Part shown: one piece after another, positions 48,660 to 61,220 of the stretch
Numbering within the stretch: position 1 is the stretch's first letter
Layout of the letters: the number at the start of each line of letters is the position of its first letter
NCBI GenBank assembly: GCA_019914995.1
Contig: CM034130.1
Location: forward strand, 4,402,001 to 4,466,000
Source: Acanthochlamys bracteata
Lineage: Eukaryota; Streptophyta; Magnoliopsida; Pandanales; Velloziaceae
Direction of reading: 5' to 3'
Length of the DNA: 64,000 bases
Program-made: the position numbers and the translations under genes
Notes under the pieces: generated by a model
What the model saw: the letters and a program-made list of their open reading frames with translations, nothing else
Told to the model about the DNA's origin: nothing
Database searches by the model: none

Positions 48660-49060
48660 AAATAATGCACTGTACGCGCATACTATTCACATTAAATGTC
48701 ATCTGTCATATTTTTGATCCAACGGTTGAGAATCGCGTGAAAGATGGCTGCATACGAGATCCCTGTGAAGGGCAGCCGTGTCATTTTTCTGCCTATTACG
48801 GGATCTGTGTAGCGCATAATTTTTCCATCTTTTTCCTCGTCCTTGTTCCTCCATCCTTTCTTTTTCTCTTCTTCCTTGCAGCCGACAATTCTCCCTCGCC
48901 TCTCTCGCTCGCGATCGGCGCGCTTTCTTCCCCAGTGCTGCTTCGTCATTCCTCTGCATTCTCTTTCTTTGGATTCCTTTTCAAAATCTCTTTTCCTGCA
49001 ACCGCGCAACTAAACCCTAGCAGTTCCTACTAGCAAAAAACTTACATCACGATCGAACGA
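48660..49060 (+). mobile_element. Probable MULE terminus with stem-loop and CT-rich leader
   Basis: The layout parallels a MULE-1 arm. A tip-like GCACTGTACGCGCATACTATTC (cut here as GCACTGTACGCGC) is followed by GATCCAACGGTTGAG and an imperfect hairpin at 48,757-48,806 (AGATCCCTG...GGCAG / CTGCC...CGGGATCT). A long CT-rich stretch (48,815-48,985) follows. No partner end or transposase was found. The frames 48,665-49,033 and 49,060-49,266 lie in low-complexity CT sequence and are probably not genes. Confidence 0.4.
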
Positions 49061-50640
49061 TGGAAGAGCTTAGCCTAAAAACTATTAATTTCTCTTCTCC
49101 TCTTCTTCTTTTTCTTCCTTCCTTATCATTTCTGCAATTGCCGCTGCGAGCCACCTTCTCTATGTGGAGAGATTGCGAGTGCCGCGGCGGAGAAATCATG
49201 CCTATATCAATCCGGATTAGTAGTGTGATTTTGATTATGACCTTTTTGTCAAATTTGAGGATTTAATTGTTTATGATGCTGCATTGATTGGATTGTATGC
49301 TTCCTTTTGATTTTCATTTATTTTGAGCTGATTAGATTAGATTGGAGTCTATTGGAATGGAAGATTGTCGACAGAGTGTTTTGATTGAAGCATTTCGTTA
49401 AATTATGATAGTTGATTCATTTTAAAGTTTTGTATCTTTGTCGTTGCAGCTTGTTTAAGATTTCCAAATTTCTTTAGTTATTGTATCGATACTTCTACTT
49501 GTTGTGTTCTTTTGCGCTTTTTTTGAAAAGAAACGTTATGAGAAATAAATTGTTGTTTTTGTACTTAAGAAGGGTTGAAGTGATCATTGGCGAAATGGAA
49601 GTTACTTGGATGAAAAAGTATTCAAGAGCCATTTTTGGCTGAGAAATTGAATTGTCTAATTTATTCGTTCGTTGATCTTTTTAGCTTTAATTGGTCGTTT
49701 CCATCCAGCATCTCCTTATGTTATTGCTTTGTAGTTAACAAATTTTGCAAAAAGCGAGCTGAAAGGTTTCTTGAAATTTTTAGCTTTCATCAAAAAATAA
49801 AAATGGGATTTGCTGCAGGGTGATGAAATTTTGATATGTTAAGCTTGAAGTTCCTACAAAAAATCATTATCTAGACAGCCTTTTTGCTGGACATCTTTGT
49901 CGTGATTCTATCAGCAACATCTCATACAAACAAGTTGTGGTTTAGTCACGGTGGTTGTTTATAGAGATCAAGAGAAACCTGCACTTGTAACTTAACCAGA
50001 TGTGGCTTTGAATCATGAGTAGACTTGCATACTAAAATAAGAGAATAGTTGCTTTTTAAAAGTGTTTCTTATCATAAATTGTAGTCAAATCAAAATGGTT
50101 TAAATTATGCTTTTGATATAATAATGTTTTTGCTGAAATATTGCCTATTTTCCAATATTTCTGTATACAAAAAGGCTCTGATTGCGCATTCATAATGTTA
50201 ATGCCTAGATTGCATTTTCTAGCTATGTGCCCTTAAAAGAAAAGTAAAAACTTGACTGTCATTTGGAAGAAGGCTTATCTAGCAACTCATAGAATTACTT
50301 TTAGTTTTATTTTTAACCTTTTGTCTGATTGCAGTTCTAGATGCTCATTTCTATTTCTATTTCCGCAGATATGTAGATCAATGGTCATCCCCATGCGATG
50401 CCCATTCCAATGGAATATATTCTCATGGGTAATGATCCGTACAGGCCTTACAGTTGAACAGCAGTCTCGAGAGTCCACTCAGTCCATCCTACATCGCTTA
50501 GGAACTCCTCTCACCAGAGAGCATGGGCGTGAAGTTAAAACCTATAAAGGCACTGGTTTCACTCAAAGTTTCAAAAGAGAGAGGGGTTTCTTAGCGACTA
50601 TCTAATCTTCAATGCAACAGAGGGTTTTGCTACGACGAGG
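49061..50640. other. Interior after the 48.66-kb end; no identified gene
   Basis: An exon-like piece follows GATTGCAG at 50,334, and a reading GHPHAMPIPMEYILMGNDPY occurs at about 50,381-50,440. It is short, has a stop soon after and no recognised family. It could be a captured host fragment within a non-autonomous MULE. Confidence 0.3.
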
Positions 50641-51444
50641 TAGGAGTGGCAATATAGGTTAGTGGGTCAGTTTTGGGTCGACTTATTTAATAATCGGATC
50701 AAATTCGTTCAACCCTAATTCAATTCATGAATTTATACGAGTCAAAATTGTCGATCTTAATTCAACCTATTAATAACCGGATCAAATAATAATTAAAATT
50801 ATTAATTGTTAATTTTATATTTTTAAGTTTTAACGAAATTATAAGATCAGCTCGAATGAAGTGTACGATATTTTTACTGATGACATATAATTATATTCGA
50901 TAAAATATGCATTTCTTAATGTCTTTATCGGTCCTTAAAATATTCAAAAAAATTATTATTTTTATTTTTAAAAAATATATGATAACAGCTAAAATTTTTA
51001 TAAACATATTTATCTAACAAAATTTTTATAAAAATCTTTATACGAAATCTAAAATCGTCATTAAAAATACCTACAAAGTAATGCTTTCGATAATATTATA
51101 ATTTTCATCTTACACTATTTTATTAAAATATAAAAATAAAGAATTAATTGTAAATACAATATAATTTAATAGTTTGTAAATAATTATTATCGATTATTTT
51201 TATTGTCAATATTTTATTATACGGTAAGAAAAAATCAAGAATTGTTACTTCAAAAAGTGACATTTCGGATTGGTAGATCAATTTCGGATTAATCCGGATC
51301 GATCCATTTAATAACCGGGTCAAATTCGTTCAATCCTAATCCAATTCATATATTTATACGGGTTAAATTTTTCAACTCTAGCCCTGATTAAACAGATCGG
51401 TTTCGGATTGAATTTTCGAATCGGATCATATATTGTCACCCCTA
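50641..51444. mobile_element. Non-autonomous hAT element, 804 bp
   Basis: Ends TAGGAGTGGCAATATA and TATATTGTCACCCCTA form inverted repeats of the common plant hAT type. The flanks give an 8-bp target duplication with one difference: CGACGAGG (50,633-50,640) and CAACGAGG (51,445-51,452). There is no coding capacity. Subterminal regions carry related phrases TTTAATAATCGGATCAAATT and TTTAATAACCGGGTCAAATT in direct orientation. Confidence 0.85.
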
Positions 51445-51452
51445 CAACGAGG

Positions 51453-53757
51453 GATGCGTCATCGATTTGACATTCATAATTGGGTGTGTAGATAAAAAGA
51501 GAGGAATTAATGTTGTTACAGGGAATAGGTAGAGAAGAAGTATGTACCGTCGTTGCATTTATTTGTTGTCATCAATAACGTAATAAATAGTAACTGAATA
51601 ATAATTCTGTCAAATTCGTCAGATCTTAACAATTCAAAAGTGGATATGCCAAATTAATTTTAATTTCTACTACTAAAATTGAATATGGCAATACTACTAA
51701 TTATTTGTGAGATTAGCTTTCACCTTTGTACAATTACATACTTCCAAGTGCAATATCATGATCCATGAAGCCAACAATTTTTTATAAGATTATTTACACC
51801 AAATTTTACAAGCAACAAAGTTCAACTTATATTGTTTATCAAAGAAAACTGGATAGTTCTACAAATAAAAAAAATTATGGCATCAAGATTGTAATTAGCT
51901 CTTGAATTTCATTCACCTTTATGAATTTTTTCTAAGCACTACATCAATCATCATCAGCCAATAGATTATAACAAATCTTGCATACTACTATACTCACATA
52001 TCCAAGAATCATAAAGAATCTGTATCGGGCAGCATCTAAGCATTATGTCGAAAATTCATAAAGTATAGGGAGGAATGCCTCTTGCGGAATTGTATTAGAA
52101 CTTTTGTCAGATGACAACCCTTCATCAACCTTAGCTCCGATACGCTCCTTGTTTTTGCAGATAAGCACTCAAACAGGAAGTCCTTCCTTGGCATTACAAA
52201 ATCATCTTAGTAAGTTTTAAAGTCGAACAGAAATCACCATTTTCATCACCCAAGTAAATGAATCTCCTCTTCCTTCTGCTATACTCATTTGAATCCTCTC
52301 AATTATTCTAACCTATATACCAAAACACACAATAAGTTCTAAACTTTCAATGTTTTCAAATTTTTTGTGTAATGTAAATATCTAAAATTTTGATGGAAAT
52401 TTACCCTACATGTATTAGGTGGGCAAAAGACAACCATGAGACACAAAATGGTAATCATGGTATGGAAATATTCTGAGCCTTCCATTCTCATAAAAGAAAC
52501 CAGGACTAGCATTGATTTCACAGAAGTAATCAATCAATCCATGATTCTTCAGTATTGCTTCAATGAAGAATTTGCTTGCATCATTTACTATCCTCAATTC
52601 ACACCTATACAAAATCGATATCGATCAACACCAAAACCAAATCAAACCCCTACAAACAATTAAGAAAATAAAATTTTTCTAAGAATTTGATCAAATGAAT
52701 GACAAATAGTGAAAATTAATAGGACGTTCCCAAGAGAAAGTCAATAAAATGTACCCATTGAAATCATCATAACCTAGTTATCACTATCGAAGTTCATCAT
52801 TGGTTTATCAAAATGAACACCACTTGCAATTCCCGCCATTGCTATACTCACTCATACACTCAATCAATCAACCTCCTGCAAAATTTTACTTTTGCTTTTG
52901 TGTTTGTTGTTGTTAATCGTGCTATTGTGGTAGTAATCTTGAGGTGTCAAGGTTGATGCGCAATCACACTCCCTCGAGATCATCTCACGCATTCTCTTTT
53001 CTCTTTGCTTTCTCTCTCCTAAGCTCGAAATCTTTCTTCCGATCTCGAAAATCTCTTTTTTGATTTGCTCACCGTCATCGGTCGAAATCTCTCTCCCGAT
53101 CTCTAAGCAGAATTCTTTCTCCCAGATCTCTCCAATGAGAGCGAGCAAATCATATCTCCATTTGGAGCATAGACCAGTTTACTCGATATCAGTCTCGAGT
53201 GGACGACGCCGAAAACTTCTCCTTATTATTTAATTTCTCTGATGATTTTACTTAGACTTCTCCTCTAGATTTTGATATGGCTTTCATTGTTTTAAATTTG
53301 TGATTTTTTAGTTTAGATGTTCCGGTAACTTTTCTATCTTACGAAGCTTATTTATTTATTTTTCCTGCTTAGTTCTTCCGTTCCTCTAAAATTTTCTAAT
53401 TGTCTAAATTTTTATTTGTTTAGTTTAGATATTCTAGTCCTCTAAATTTTTCTCTAGGTAGCTTAGATTTTTTTTGCTGTTTGTCTCTCAATTCTATCTT
53501 GCAGAGCTCTAATGCAAGTGAAATAAGAAAAAAAATACTTGGGCAAACTACTCAGGTAATCGAAATGTTTTGGTATCGGAAAGAAATGTTCTGTATAGCT
53601 TGTGTGTTGGTTTCTTTGGTATACTTCAATGCTTATCTATATTTTCTTTTCATTTTCATTTTTTTCTTTCTATGGTATGCTTCTAGATGTTGTAATAAGC
53701 AGATTGTTGGTTGATTCTTTAACCATGTAGCTTGTTGCACAATGATTGATATATTTA
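51453..53757. other. Spacer plus leader-like sequence left of MULE-2
   Basis: 51,453-52,860 has no supported gene. 52,950-53,160 is CT-rich (CTCTCTCCCGATCTCTAAGC), like the MULE leaders. A 51-base exon-like segment follows CTTGCAG at 53,504 (SSNASEIRKKILGQTTQ) and is followed by GTAATC. Together they may be the outer left part of MULE-2, whose right counterpart is missing. Confidence 0.35.
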
Positions 53758-53761
53758 GAAT

Positions 53762-56700
53762 TTTCATTGATGTTGTTGAAATCGGTATATTGATGTATTG
53801 ACAGATTGTGTTGTTATATTATACTATTGAATGTTGTAATCAGTAGAATACTGGTTTTAATGAGTACTAGATCTATGCAGGAATGTAATGCAATATTGTC
53901 TGCACAGAACCAGCAAGTCTTTGCGGTTCGCTTGAAGAATGCTTTAGTTATCTAGATGTGTAGAACAACATGTTTTCTGAAAGGTTGTGTGCTTGTGTTA
54001 AAGATATTATGGATGTATGGAAATGCTTACGTAAATTCTGAAATGATGTTTGAGTGTTTGTGCGATTTGAAATGTACAATAAAAACTTCGTATGGAATAT
54101 TATCAATATTTTGACTAGATCAATTTAGCTCTTCTGAATGGAAACTGATTTAAGCAATGCTACAACTTATTTTCAGTGGCTAATGAATGTAAAATGTTAC
54201 ACTTCTCAATCCAGCTCTACTGTTGTGTGACTATCTAGAAATAAACATGTTGTCCGTAAAGAAAGTTAATGAATGAATAGAAACATATATATAATGATTA
54301 GTAACAACATCGTAACATTAATGCAATTAAATGAACTCAACTGATATATTTTGAATACAAAATTAACTCAACTGAAATTAATTGAAGAAAAAAATATGAA
54401 CTAAGAGTTTTATCCATAAACATTGCTGTTATTTACATATTTTCCAAACACAACACAACTCTTATCTTTCTTTTACATTCAAAAACTTCAAAACCTTACT
54501 AAGCATTATCATAAGCTCATACAAATTATTACAATCAAATGTCATCACCAATGTCTTCTTATCAGCAAAAGGGAACCTCAGTTCAAACTTCATTGTCACT
54601 GTTGATGTCTTCATTAGTCTTTATAGATTAATTATCAGCATCATCATCTTCATCTTCATCTATAAATTCATAAGTATTACTATCAATAACTACCAAGTAA
54701 CAAATTTAGCAAATAATCAAATTAATTTGAATTCCACCAAGAGTTAGCATAATGACTCAAAACTAAGTAATGTTGATACTTACTTATCTTCTTCTTTTTG
54801 TGTAGATTTTTGAGACAATTTGCTTGGCATGTTTAACACCAATTTTATTACAATAAGCACATCTTATTGATATCTTTGTTTTGGCTCTCGCAATTTCTTT
54901 CTCCAAACCGCATTTTATTCTTCTCCTATCATTTTAAGTTTTTCCTTCTTTTTTCTTCCCTTAGTCTATAAGATGCTAGGATTTAAAAATAGAACTTGGG
55001 ATGCATCAACTGAAACTTGTGAGCTCTCATTAGTAGTGCATGAATTGACTTGTGAGCTTTCGTTAGCCTTTTTTACTTCCTTTATCCGTAATGATAATTT
55101 TTGTAATGTTTGTAACATCAATTCAAAAGTTTCATCTTCTTCACCAATTTTATATGACAATTGATTGGAGATTTTTAAGAATTTGGTAGTTCTCAATAGC
55201 TCAGAATTTTCGTGGCAACGAACTGCTCCACCATCATACTCAGATTTATACTTATTAGCTCTTTTCATCCACCTCTTAAGAATAAAGCGATTCGGTATCT
55301 CAATATCAAGGTAATGAAAAACTTTTATAAAATATCTATAAGAAATTCTTGCAAACTCAAATATTTTACATTCATAGTAACCTTATTTTGTTGAATGATT
55401 AAATGTCACTTTCCACTAATGCTAGTCAGTAAGCATTCGAGACTTTCAAGTATAAGTTATGTAGCCATCACTTCCCTTTCATCTTCACACAAGATATACT
55501 CAGCTTGAGCTTATCACATGCATTTCTTGTATACAATTAGCTTCACTCGTCAAAAGAAAGGCATAACTATCGATAATGCAACTAGAATGTTTACTATCTT
55601 TCCTCTCTCAACAATTTTAGCCAAACATTTTTCGTTCTTCAATACAAACTCCCTCAAAGTTGTAGGAAAAAATTGTTGTAAACAAAATTCATATCTTCAG
55701 AGTGCCTTGTAGTGTTCATGCCAACATATAAGGTGTCTACATTATAAACTGGAATCCAGTTTTCCTAATTCATACAAATCTTTGAAGCCATTCATTTTCT
55801 TGCAAGTTGTACTTACACATTAATTCCTCCCACCTTGACTCAAAAGAACTAAGTGTAATAGTTTTCTGAACACACATTTTGCTATCCTTTTTGAATCTTG
55901 ACTTTTTTAAATAAATATGTAATAATTTTTTAGAAAATTTTTTTTTCAGCATATGCCACAAATAAAATTAAAGTCTAGTGTTAGGAAATATCTTTTACTA
56001 TAATCATAGCTTTGTATTGATTTATGATGATAGAAAATAGAGCACGTCTATTCATAAATATAAGCCATGTTTGAAAATGTGACTAAGAAGACTCTTCTGT
56101 CTCATCCAATAGTAATACACACCCCACCCAAGCTTAATTGATTGCAAATGGTGGTTAACTTTAGTAAATGGTGTCAAAAAATAGCATGTCACCAAAATAC
56201 TAAAATTGCAAACGTGGTCGACCATCTATCAAAAAAAAAATTATTACCTTTACTTCGCTATGCATCTGGATTGCATAAAAGAAATTTGCATCTTTTATTC
56301 GCTTCTCCTTAAAAAAATCTAGTGTTGCAGTGGCATCGCATCTGATAGTTTTTTGTACTTCTCAGAAGGTTCCAAATAATTCTAATAATCTCTATCATCA
56401 AAGCTATTTTATAGTATATCGAGTATATTTGCAACTTTATTTATTAGAATGCCTTTATCACAAAAGAAGTCAATCAATATCTTAGCCGAAGTTGGCATAT
56501 GTCTACAGGCATGCATCCTCTTTGATAGAGTAATTAGATTGTGATTGTGATTATCAGTATATTACGTCACTTTCCACAATCTAGTAATAGCTTTTTTTGC
56601 CATCTTCATTTTTTAGGACGCCCACATTTCACTATATTTCTCTTCCTCTTGTATTTTACTGCTACATCGAGCCCATCATCTGTTATGTACTTGTTATAGT

Positions 56701-57755
56701 CTCTATATTTTCTAAAAATGATCACAAGTCATTAGACAACTAGTGACTTCAGCAGAATTTGGATTTCTTTTTTGTGTACTTCTGGTAATGGCACTAAACC
56801 CATTTCTATTTCATAATATACATACATTTCTTTTGCAGTAGAATATTTAAAAAATCATTCCTAAATAAGGTGATTTTCTTTCTCTAATGACTAATGTTTG
56901 GAGTTGAAGCACAACAACTAGATTTGTCTATATCATATGCATTCTCGATGGAATAAGAGATGGAAAGAATAAAGAGCTTTGTAATTCTCAAAACAGAGAG
57001 TTTGTTTTGTTGTAATGAAATAAAATTACTATGCTGTGTCAGATAAAGAGAGTGGAGTAAGGAGTTTGGAAGTGCAGCTACTTAAGAGACAAGTAAGTAA
57101 GAAAGAAGAAAAAAAAGAAAGAAAATGACGATAAAGAGGTGTATGCGTGGGAAGCACAAAGTTTACCCAGAGAGTAGGTAGCACATCATAGCAAACCTAT
57201 CTAAATTACACTTAGCAAAAATAATTATTACATTTAATTACACCATTTTCCATTAAGCTTAATTACATAGATACAAACAAAACTTGTTAATATTTTACAT
57301 GCAACAGTAGAGCTGGATTTAAAAGTACTAACATTTTACATTCATCAGCCATTGAATTAAGTGTAACATTCTTCAAATTAGTTTCCACTGAGAAGAGCTA
57401 AATTGATCAGTCAAAAAATTAATAACATTCCACACAAAGCTTTTATCATAAATATTCAAATCAGTCAAACATCATTCTAGAATTTATGTAAATATTTTCA
57501 TACATCTATAACATCTTTAACACAAGCACAATCTTTTAGGAAACAACATATTGTTGTACACAACAAATAAGTGAAGCATTTTTCAAGCATAGTGTAAAGA
57601 GTTGCTGGTTCGGTCCAAACAATATTGTGTTCCATTACTGCATGAATCCAGTACTCGTTAAAACTAGTACTCTACTTACTACAACATTTAGTAGTATAAT
57701 ATAACAACACAATTTGTCAATACAGCAATACATCGATTTCAACCACATCAACGGA
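53762..57755 (-). mobile_element. Second FAR1-type MULE (MULE-2), eroded
   Basis: Inverted arms 53,762-54,225 and 57,302-57,755 match over about 460 bases (CAGCTCTACTGTTG at the inner edges, GTTGAAATCG / CGATTTCAAC near the outer edges). They enclose a minus-strand transposase remnant related to that of MULE-1. Arm similarity and coding decay are clearly worse than in MULE-1. The outer tips are not visible: the match stops at 57,755, where unrelated sequence begins. Confidence 0.75.
54625..56850 (-). pseudogene. MULE-2 transposase remnant
   Basis: Pieces match the MULE-1 transposase in order on the minus strand. FAR1 region at about 56,460-56,640 (DNHNHNLITLSKRM-like, then a MPTSAKILIDFFCDKG-like stretch). 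Core piece at 55,770-55,961 (KFSKKLLHIYLKKSRFKKDS, then FESRWEELMCKYNL). Post-SWIM region at 54,966-55,268 (KRANKYKSEYDGGAVRCHEN, LELMLQTL-like heptads, VDASQVLFLNPS). Acidic tail exon at about 54,625-54,665. The frame is broken many times. Domain order equals MULE-1, so both come from one lineage. Confidence 0.7.
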
Positions 57756-57999
57756 AGTCCCCAAACTGAAGAGGCATCAGATAATCACTAGAAAAATTAT
57801 TTCTCTTCACTAATGTTGCTTGCTGAAATTGAAGTGGACAACATGGTGTTAATTAGCCAACCTGAACTTTCTTTATCTAGACTCTCAGCTAGTGCTGAAC
57901 AGAACAGTAAGAGATCACTGAAAAACTTTTCTAAATCAGTAAGAAAGCAAGCTCGGAACATGCACAACACCAACTAGCAACACTAAGGATTATATGCAA

Positions 58000-58620
58000 T
58001 TGATTCCTCTTCCGGATTGCATTGTCTTCGAAGGATCAATTGATAAGGAATATTCTGAAAATTTTTTATGTGTCTAAAACATTACATGTTAACTTATCTT
58101 CTGCAGAAGCGTTGGATCAAATGCCTAGTTGTGTGAAGTTCCTAAAGAAGATTTCATCCCAAACTGAAAATGAAGAGATTAATCTGTATGCACACTGTTG
58201 GAAGCTTCACCACCTTACGAATGGAGCTGTTTTAGAAAAGCAAACTAAGCTTCTCAAAATCTACCATCGACATAGAGGAAAAGAAAAAATCAAGTTATAG
58301 ATTATAAATAAAGCCTTATTAAGAGGCAATCGAAGTTTTCATACTTAACTTTTTCATCTATTTTGAAAATATTCAGTTAGTTTTCTGTTTTGAATTTTCT
58401 TCTAGTTCTAATAAATTTCTAATGACAGGAAGACATGACAAGTAGATATAAGCATAAGAAACATTGAGTGAGCGAGCACAATAATCAGGACGCTTTCTAA
58501 CCTCTCTTCTTTGCTTATAGTTTTTATATACACATTTAGTACAATATTAGTTCCAAGTGTGGAGGTGGAGAAATATTTGTAATGTTTAAGTTGTTGTTGC
58601 TTGGTTTGTTGGAGTACACC
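58000..58620 (+). mobile_element. Ty3/gypsy gag scrap (fossil)
   Basis: The frame around 58,022-58,300 contains AEALDQMPSCVKFLKKI, a phrase typical of the C-terminal gag region of plant Ty3/gypsy (Athila/Tat-like) elements. The phrase AGTGTGGAGGTGGAG near 58,556 resembles sequence seen in such elements. No LTRs or pol region nearby. A small, broken, old fragment. Confidence 0.55.
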
Positions 58621-59185
58621 ACTTATGATAAAAATTTTCTATCTTGAGTCTTAATTTTTGGAGATAGACTAAATACAAAGTTCATTTAAGTTAATTCTTG
58701 TGTTAACTAGTGATCAGTGTGGTATTAATTAGCTCGAACTTGTGATCATGAGTAGCTTACAGGATTGATTTGCTCTTATTACTCTTTTGAGATTTGAAGC
58801 TAATATAGTGTTTGGTTGAGAAGTGACATTGAGCATAAATTATATACTAGAATTCTTTTCCAATTATTGTCTCTATAAAAGACTACTGTATTTTATATTA
58901 TCGAGACTTGGACCGTACCGGATGTTCAAATTAAATTAAACCTTCAAAGAAGCTACATCTTGAGGCCTAGTGTTGACATTAATTATGGCTGAAGAGTGGA
59001 GACTACTGTATTTTGGTAATGACATGCTTGAAATTCATAGTGTTCTTGTTCCGTAATATTTTGATAAAAGTTCACCCTATACGAACTTGAATGATGCTTT
59101 TGACGATTCATAGATTTAGTGATGAAATTAATTGATGTTCCTACTTCTTTGCAGAACTACTATTTTTTGTTTTTCTAATGAATCA

Positions 59186-59936
59186 ATGCAGCATTCATAT
59201 GACCGAAGAGGGAATAGGTACCAATAATACTGTTGCTAATACCACTAATGATCATACCATATACCTTTTTAGAGTAGTTCTCTATAATGTCAAACCTTCT
59301 TTTTCTTTTCATAGTAGTTCATTATTTTTGTTTTCTATATGGTAGTATCTGCGCTGCAGAAGGTGTCTTCGTTGGATTTTTTATATTTAGAACCACTATC
59401 TTGCTTCTGAACAATGTACCCCTCTTTGAATTATTTTGATGATTGGAATTTCTTGGTGCTTCAATAGGCCTGGTTCAGAGAATTACCAACTGGAGTGTTG
59501 GATGCTCTATCTCCTGACCAAGTAATGTTGTGCCAGTATGAAGAGGAATGCAACTAATCTGTACAGATTCACGTGTTCTTGTACCTTCACAAGAACACTT
59601 CTGTTAACATAAATGGATCACTTTTAAATCTCTGTTTGTAGTATGCTCATTCTTTTTCTTTTCCAGCATTACATGTTCATTTGAATGACTTTTGAGTTGT
59701 CCTTTGTGTATCTTTCTTGTGATACAATTATTTCACCTATCATGTTATGGCAAATGGTGGATCCTTTAACTGCATTGATGTATGCAGTGCAAGTAATGAA
59801 TTTTATCCATATGCTGATAGAAAAAGATACTAGAGAGAGGCAGGAAGTGATGTTGGAGTCTGTTCAAGTCTTGCATCCAGATCTTCTGACGGGCACCAAA
59901 GCCCTCGGTTCCAGATGGAGTCATGCATGTCTCTAA
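59186..59936 (+). pseudogene. RopGAP (CRIB-type Rho GTPase-activating protein) pseudogene
   Basis: Ordered fragments of a plant RopGAP, which speeds GTP hydrolysis by ROP GTPases at the plasma membrane. QHSYDRRGNR at 59,189-59,218 matches the start of the GAP domain after CRIB. AAEGVF at about 59,355-59,372 matches the catalytic-arginine loop but lacks the expected Arg after Phe. WFRELPTGVLDALSPDQV starts at 59,472, followed by MLCQYEEECN and a stop. Then MVDPLTALMYAVQVMNF starts at 59,754 and RERQEV lies near 59,840. About 40 residues between the last two blocks are missing or unrecognisable, and frames shift between blocks. No CRIB motif was seen upstream. Intron-like spacing suggests a fragment of a genomic copy rather than a processed one. 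Confidence 0.75.
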
Positions 59937-59949
59937 TGAGGTATACATA

Positions 59950-61170
59950 AAAGCAACACTTCTCCGATCTACTCATTGATGAAATGGTATCATTAGTAGT
60001 CTTAACTTTTTAATGCATTGAGAAAAAGCTATTTTCAGGAAGGTGTTTCTATGGTTATTAAGCCTATCAAAGAACCAGAAGAGGCAGCTAAAACGTTGAT
60101 GTGGGAAGCTAGTTACAAAGGAAGCGCGGTCCGTTTCTTAATGGGTGTTGATGAAATCCAACAAAGCAAAGCAGAACTCAGCTAAATGTATGCATTCGAT
60201 CATTAATGTGTTAATCTTTTCTTCTTCATATCGAATTTTCAGAGCGTTAGAATTAAATGTCCATCCTAAGATTCGGAACCATATCAGTGAAGCAAATGTT
60301 GTATTTTGTAAATGTTGTACTTCTTTTTGCCTTCAATGTTGTATACTACAATAGATAGTTTGTGAAACGATTCGTCATTGATATACTTGTTTTATTTTCT
60401 CCAAACATATTGTTTCATGGTTTCATGTACAACAAAAAATATATATGCCATGACTTCGTTGGAAAGTTAACATTGAAACCTTTTCATGTATGGAAATAGG
60501 AAACCACATAATCAATGGCATGAGACTTGGATGCTAATCAATTCAATTCAAATAATGCAGTACAAAAGGATGCTGCTTTATCTTGAGGCTCTTGTTGTCC
60601 TTTTCATAGGAAAAATAAAAAATAGAAATCTGCTTCAAAGTTTTCCAAAGGTTGGAAATAATTAAAACATAAACAGCATGAAAACTAATGAATAGTTTCA
60701 TTCTTCTCTATTCCATTTTGAACCATAAATAAACATATGTAATAACAATGAATTAATAATAGCTCTGATTGACCATGGGTTCACTTTCGTTTTGTTCACA
60801 ACTTTACCTAATTTCTTCACAACTTCTATAGCTAAGCATCTCCGAACTTAAAAAATCTGCTTTGCTTAATATAAAAACATAAAATAATATTTAGATTTTT
60901 TATAAAAATTATTTTTATTTACTTCTCAATTATCAAATAAGAATAACTATTTACTTTTTATTAATTTTATTAATATATCCAAACAAAATAAGATTAAATT
61001 ATTACTCTTACTTTTATTTTCACTCTAATAATCTCATCTTATTTAAACTTACTCTTTTTTTTTTTACTTGTTACTTCTCTATCTAAATATATAGTTACCG
61101 TTTCTCAGATATAAAGAACTTTACAGTCCTTTCTGCTATAAACCGAAGAAAGAGTGCCTCTATTACTCCC
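59950..61170. other. Spacer, no supported gene
   Basis: A short open reading at 60,040-60,185 (MVIKPIKEPEEAAKTLMWEA) is not recognised and has no start or splice context. 60,880-61,110 is AT-rich and MITE-like without clear ends. Confidence 0.4.

Positions 61171-61220
<50 letters not shown>
61171..61220. repeat. Compound (AT)n(GT)n microsatellite
   Basis: (AT) at 61,171-61,194 runs directly into (GT) at 61,195-61,220. Confidence 0.95.

Noticed and set aside
48692-49009. Minus-strand charged frames over 48,692-49,009
   Set aside because: Reverse reading of a CT-rich tract gives Arg/Glu-rich text by composition alone.
52339-53148. Several short minus-strand frames suggesting a gene
   Set aside because: No splice pairing, no domain, and they disagree with the leader-like plus-strand reading.
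60040-60185. Open stretch with EPEEAAKTLMWEASYKGS resembling a PP2C C-terminus
   Set aside because: The resemblance is short and lacks the conserved Asp-Asn pair, so no family call is justified.
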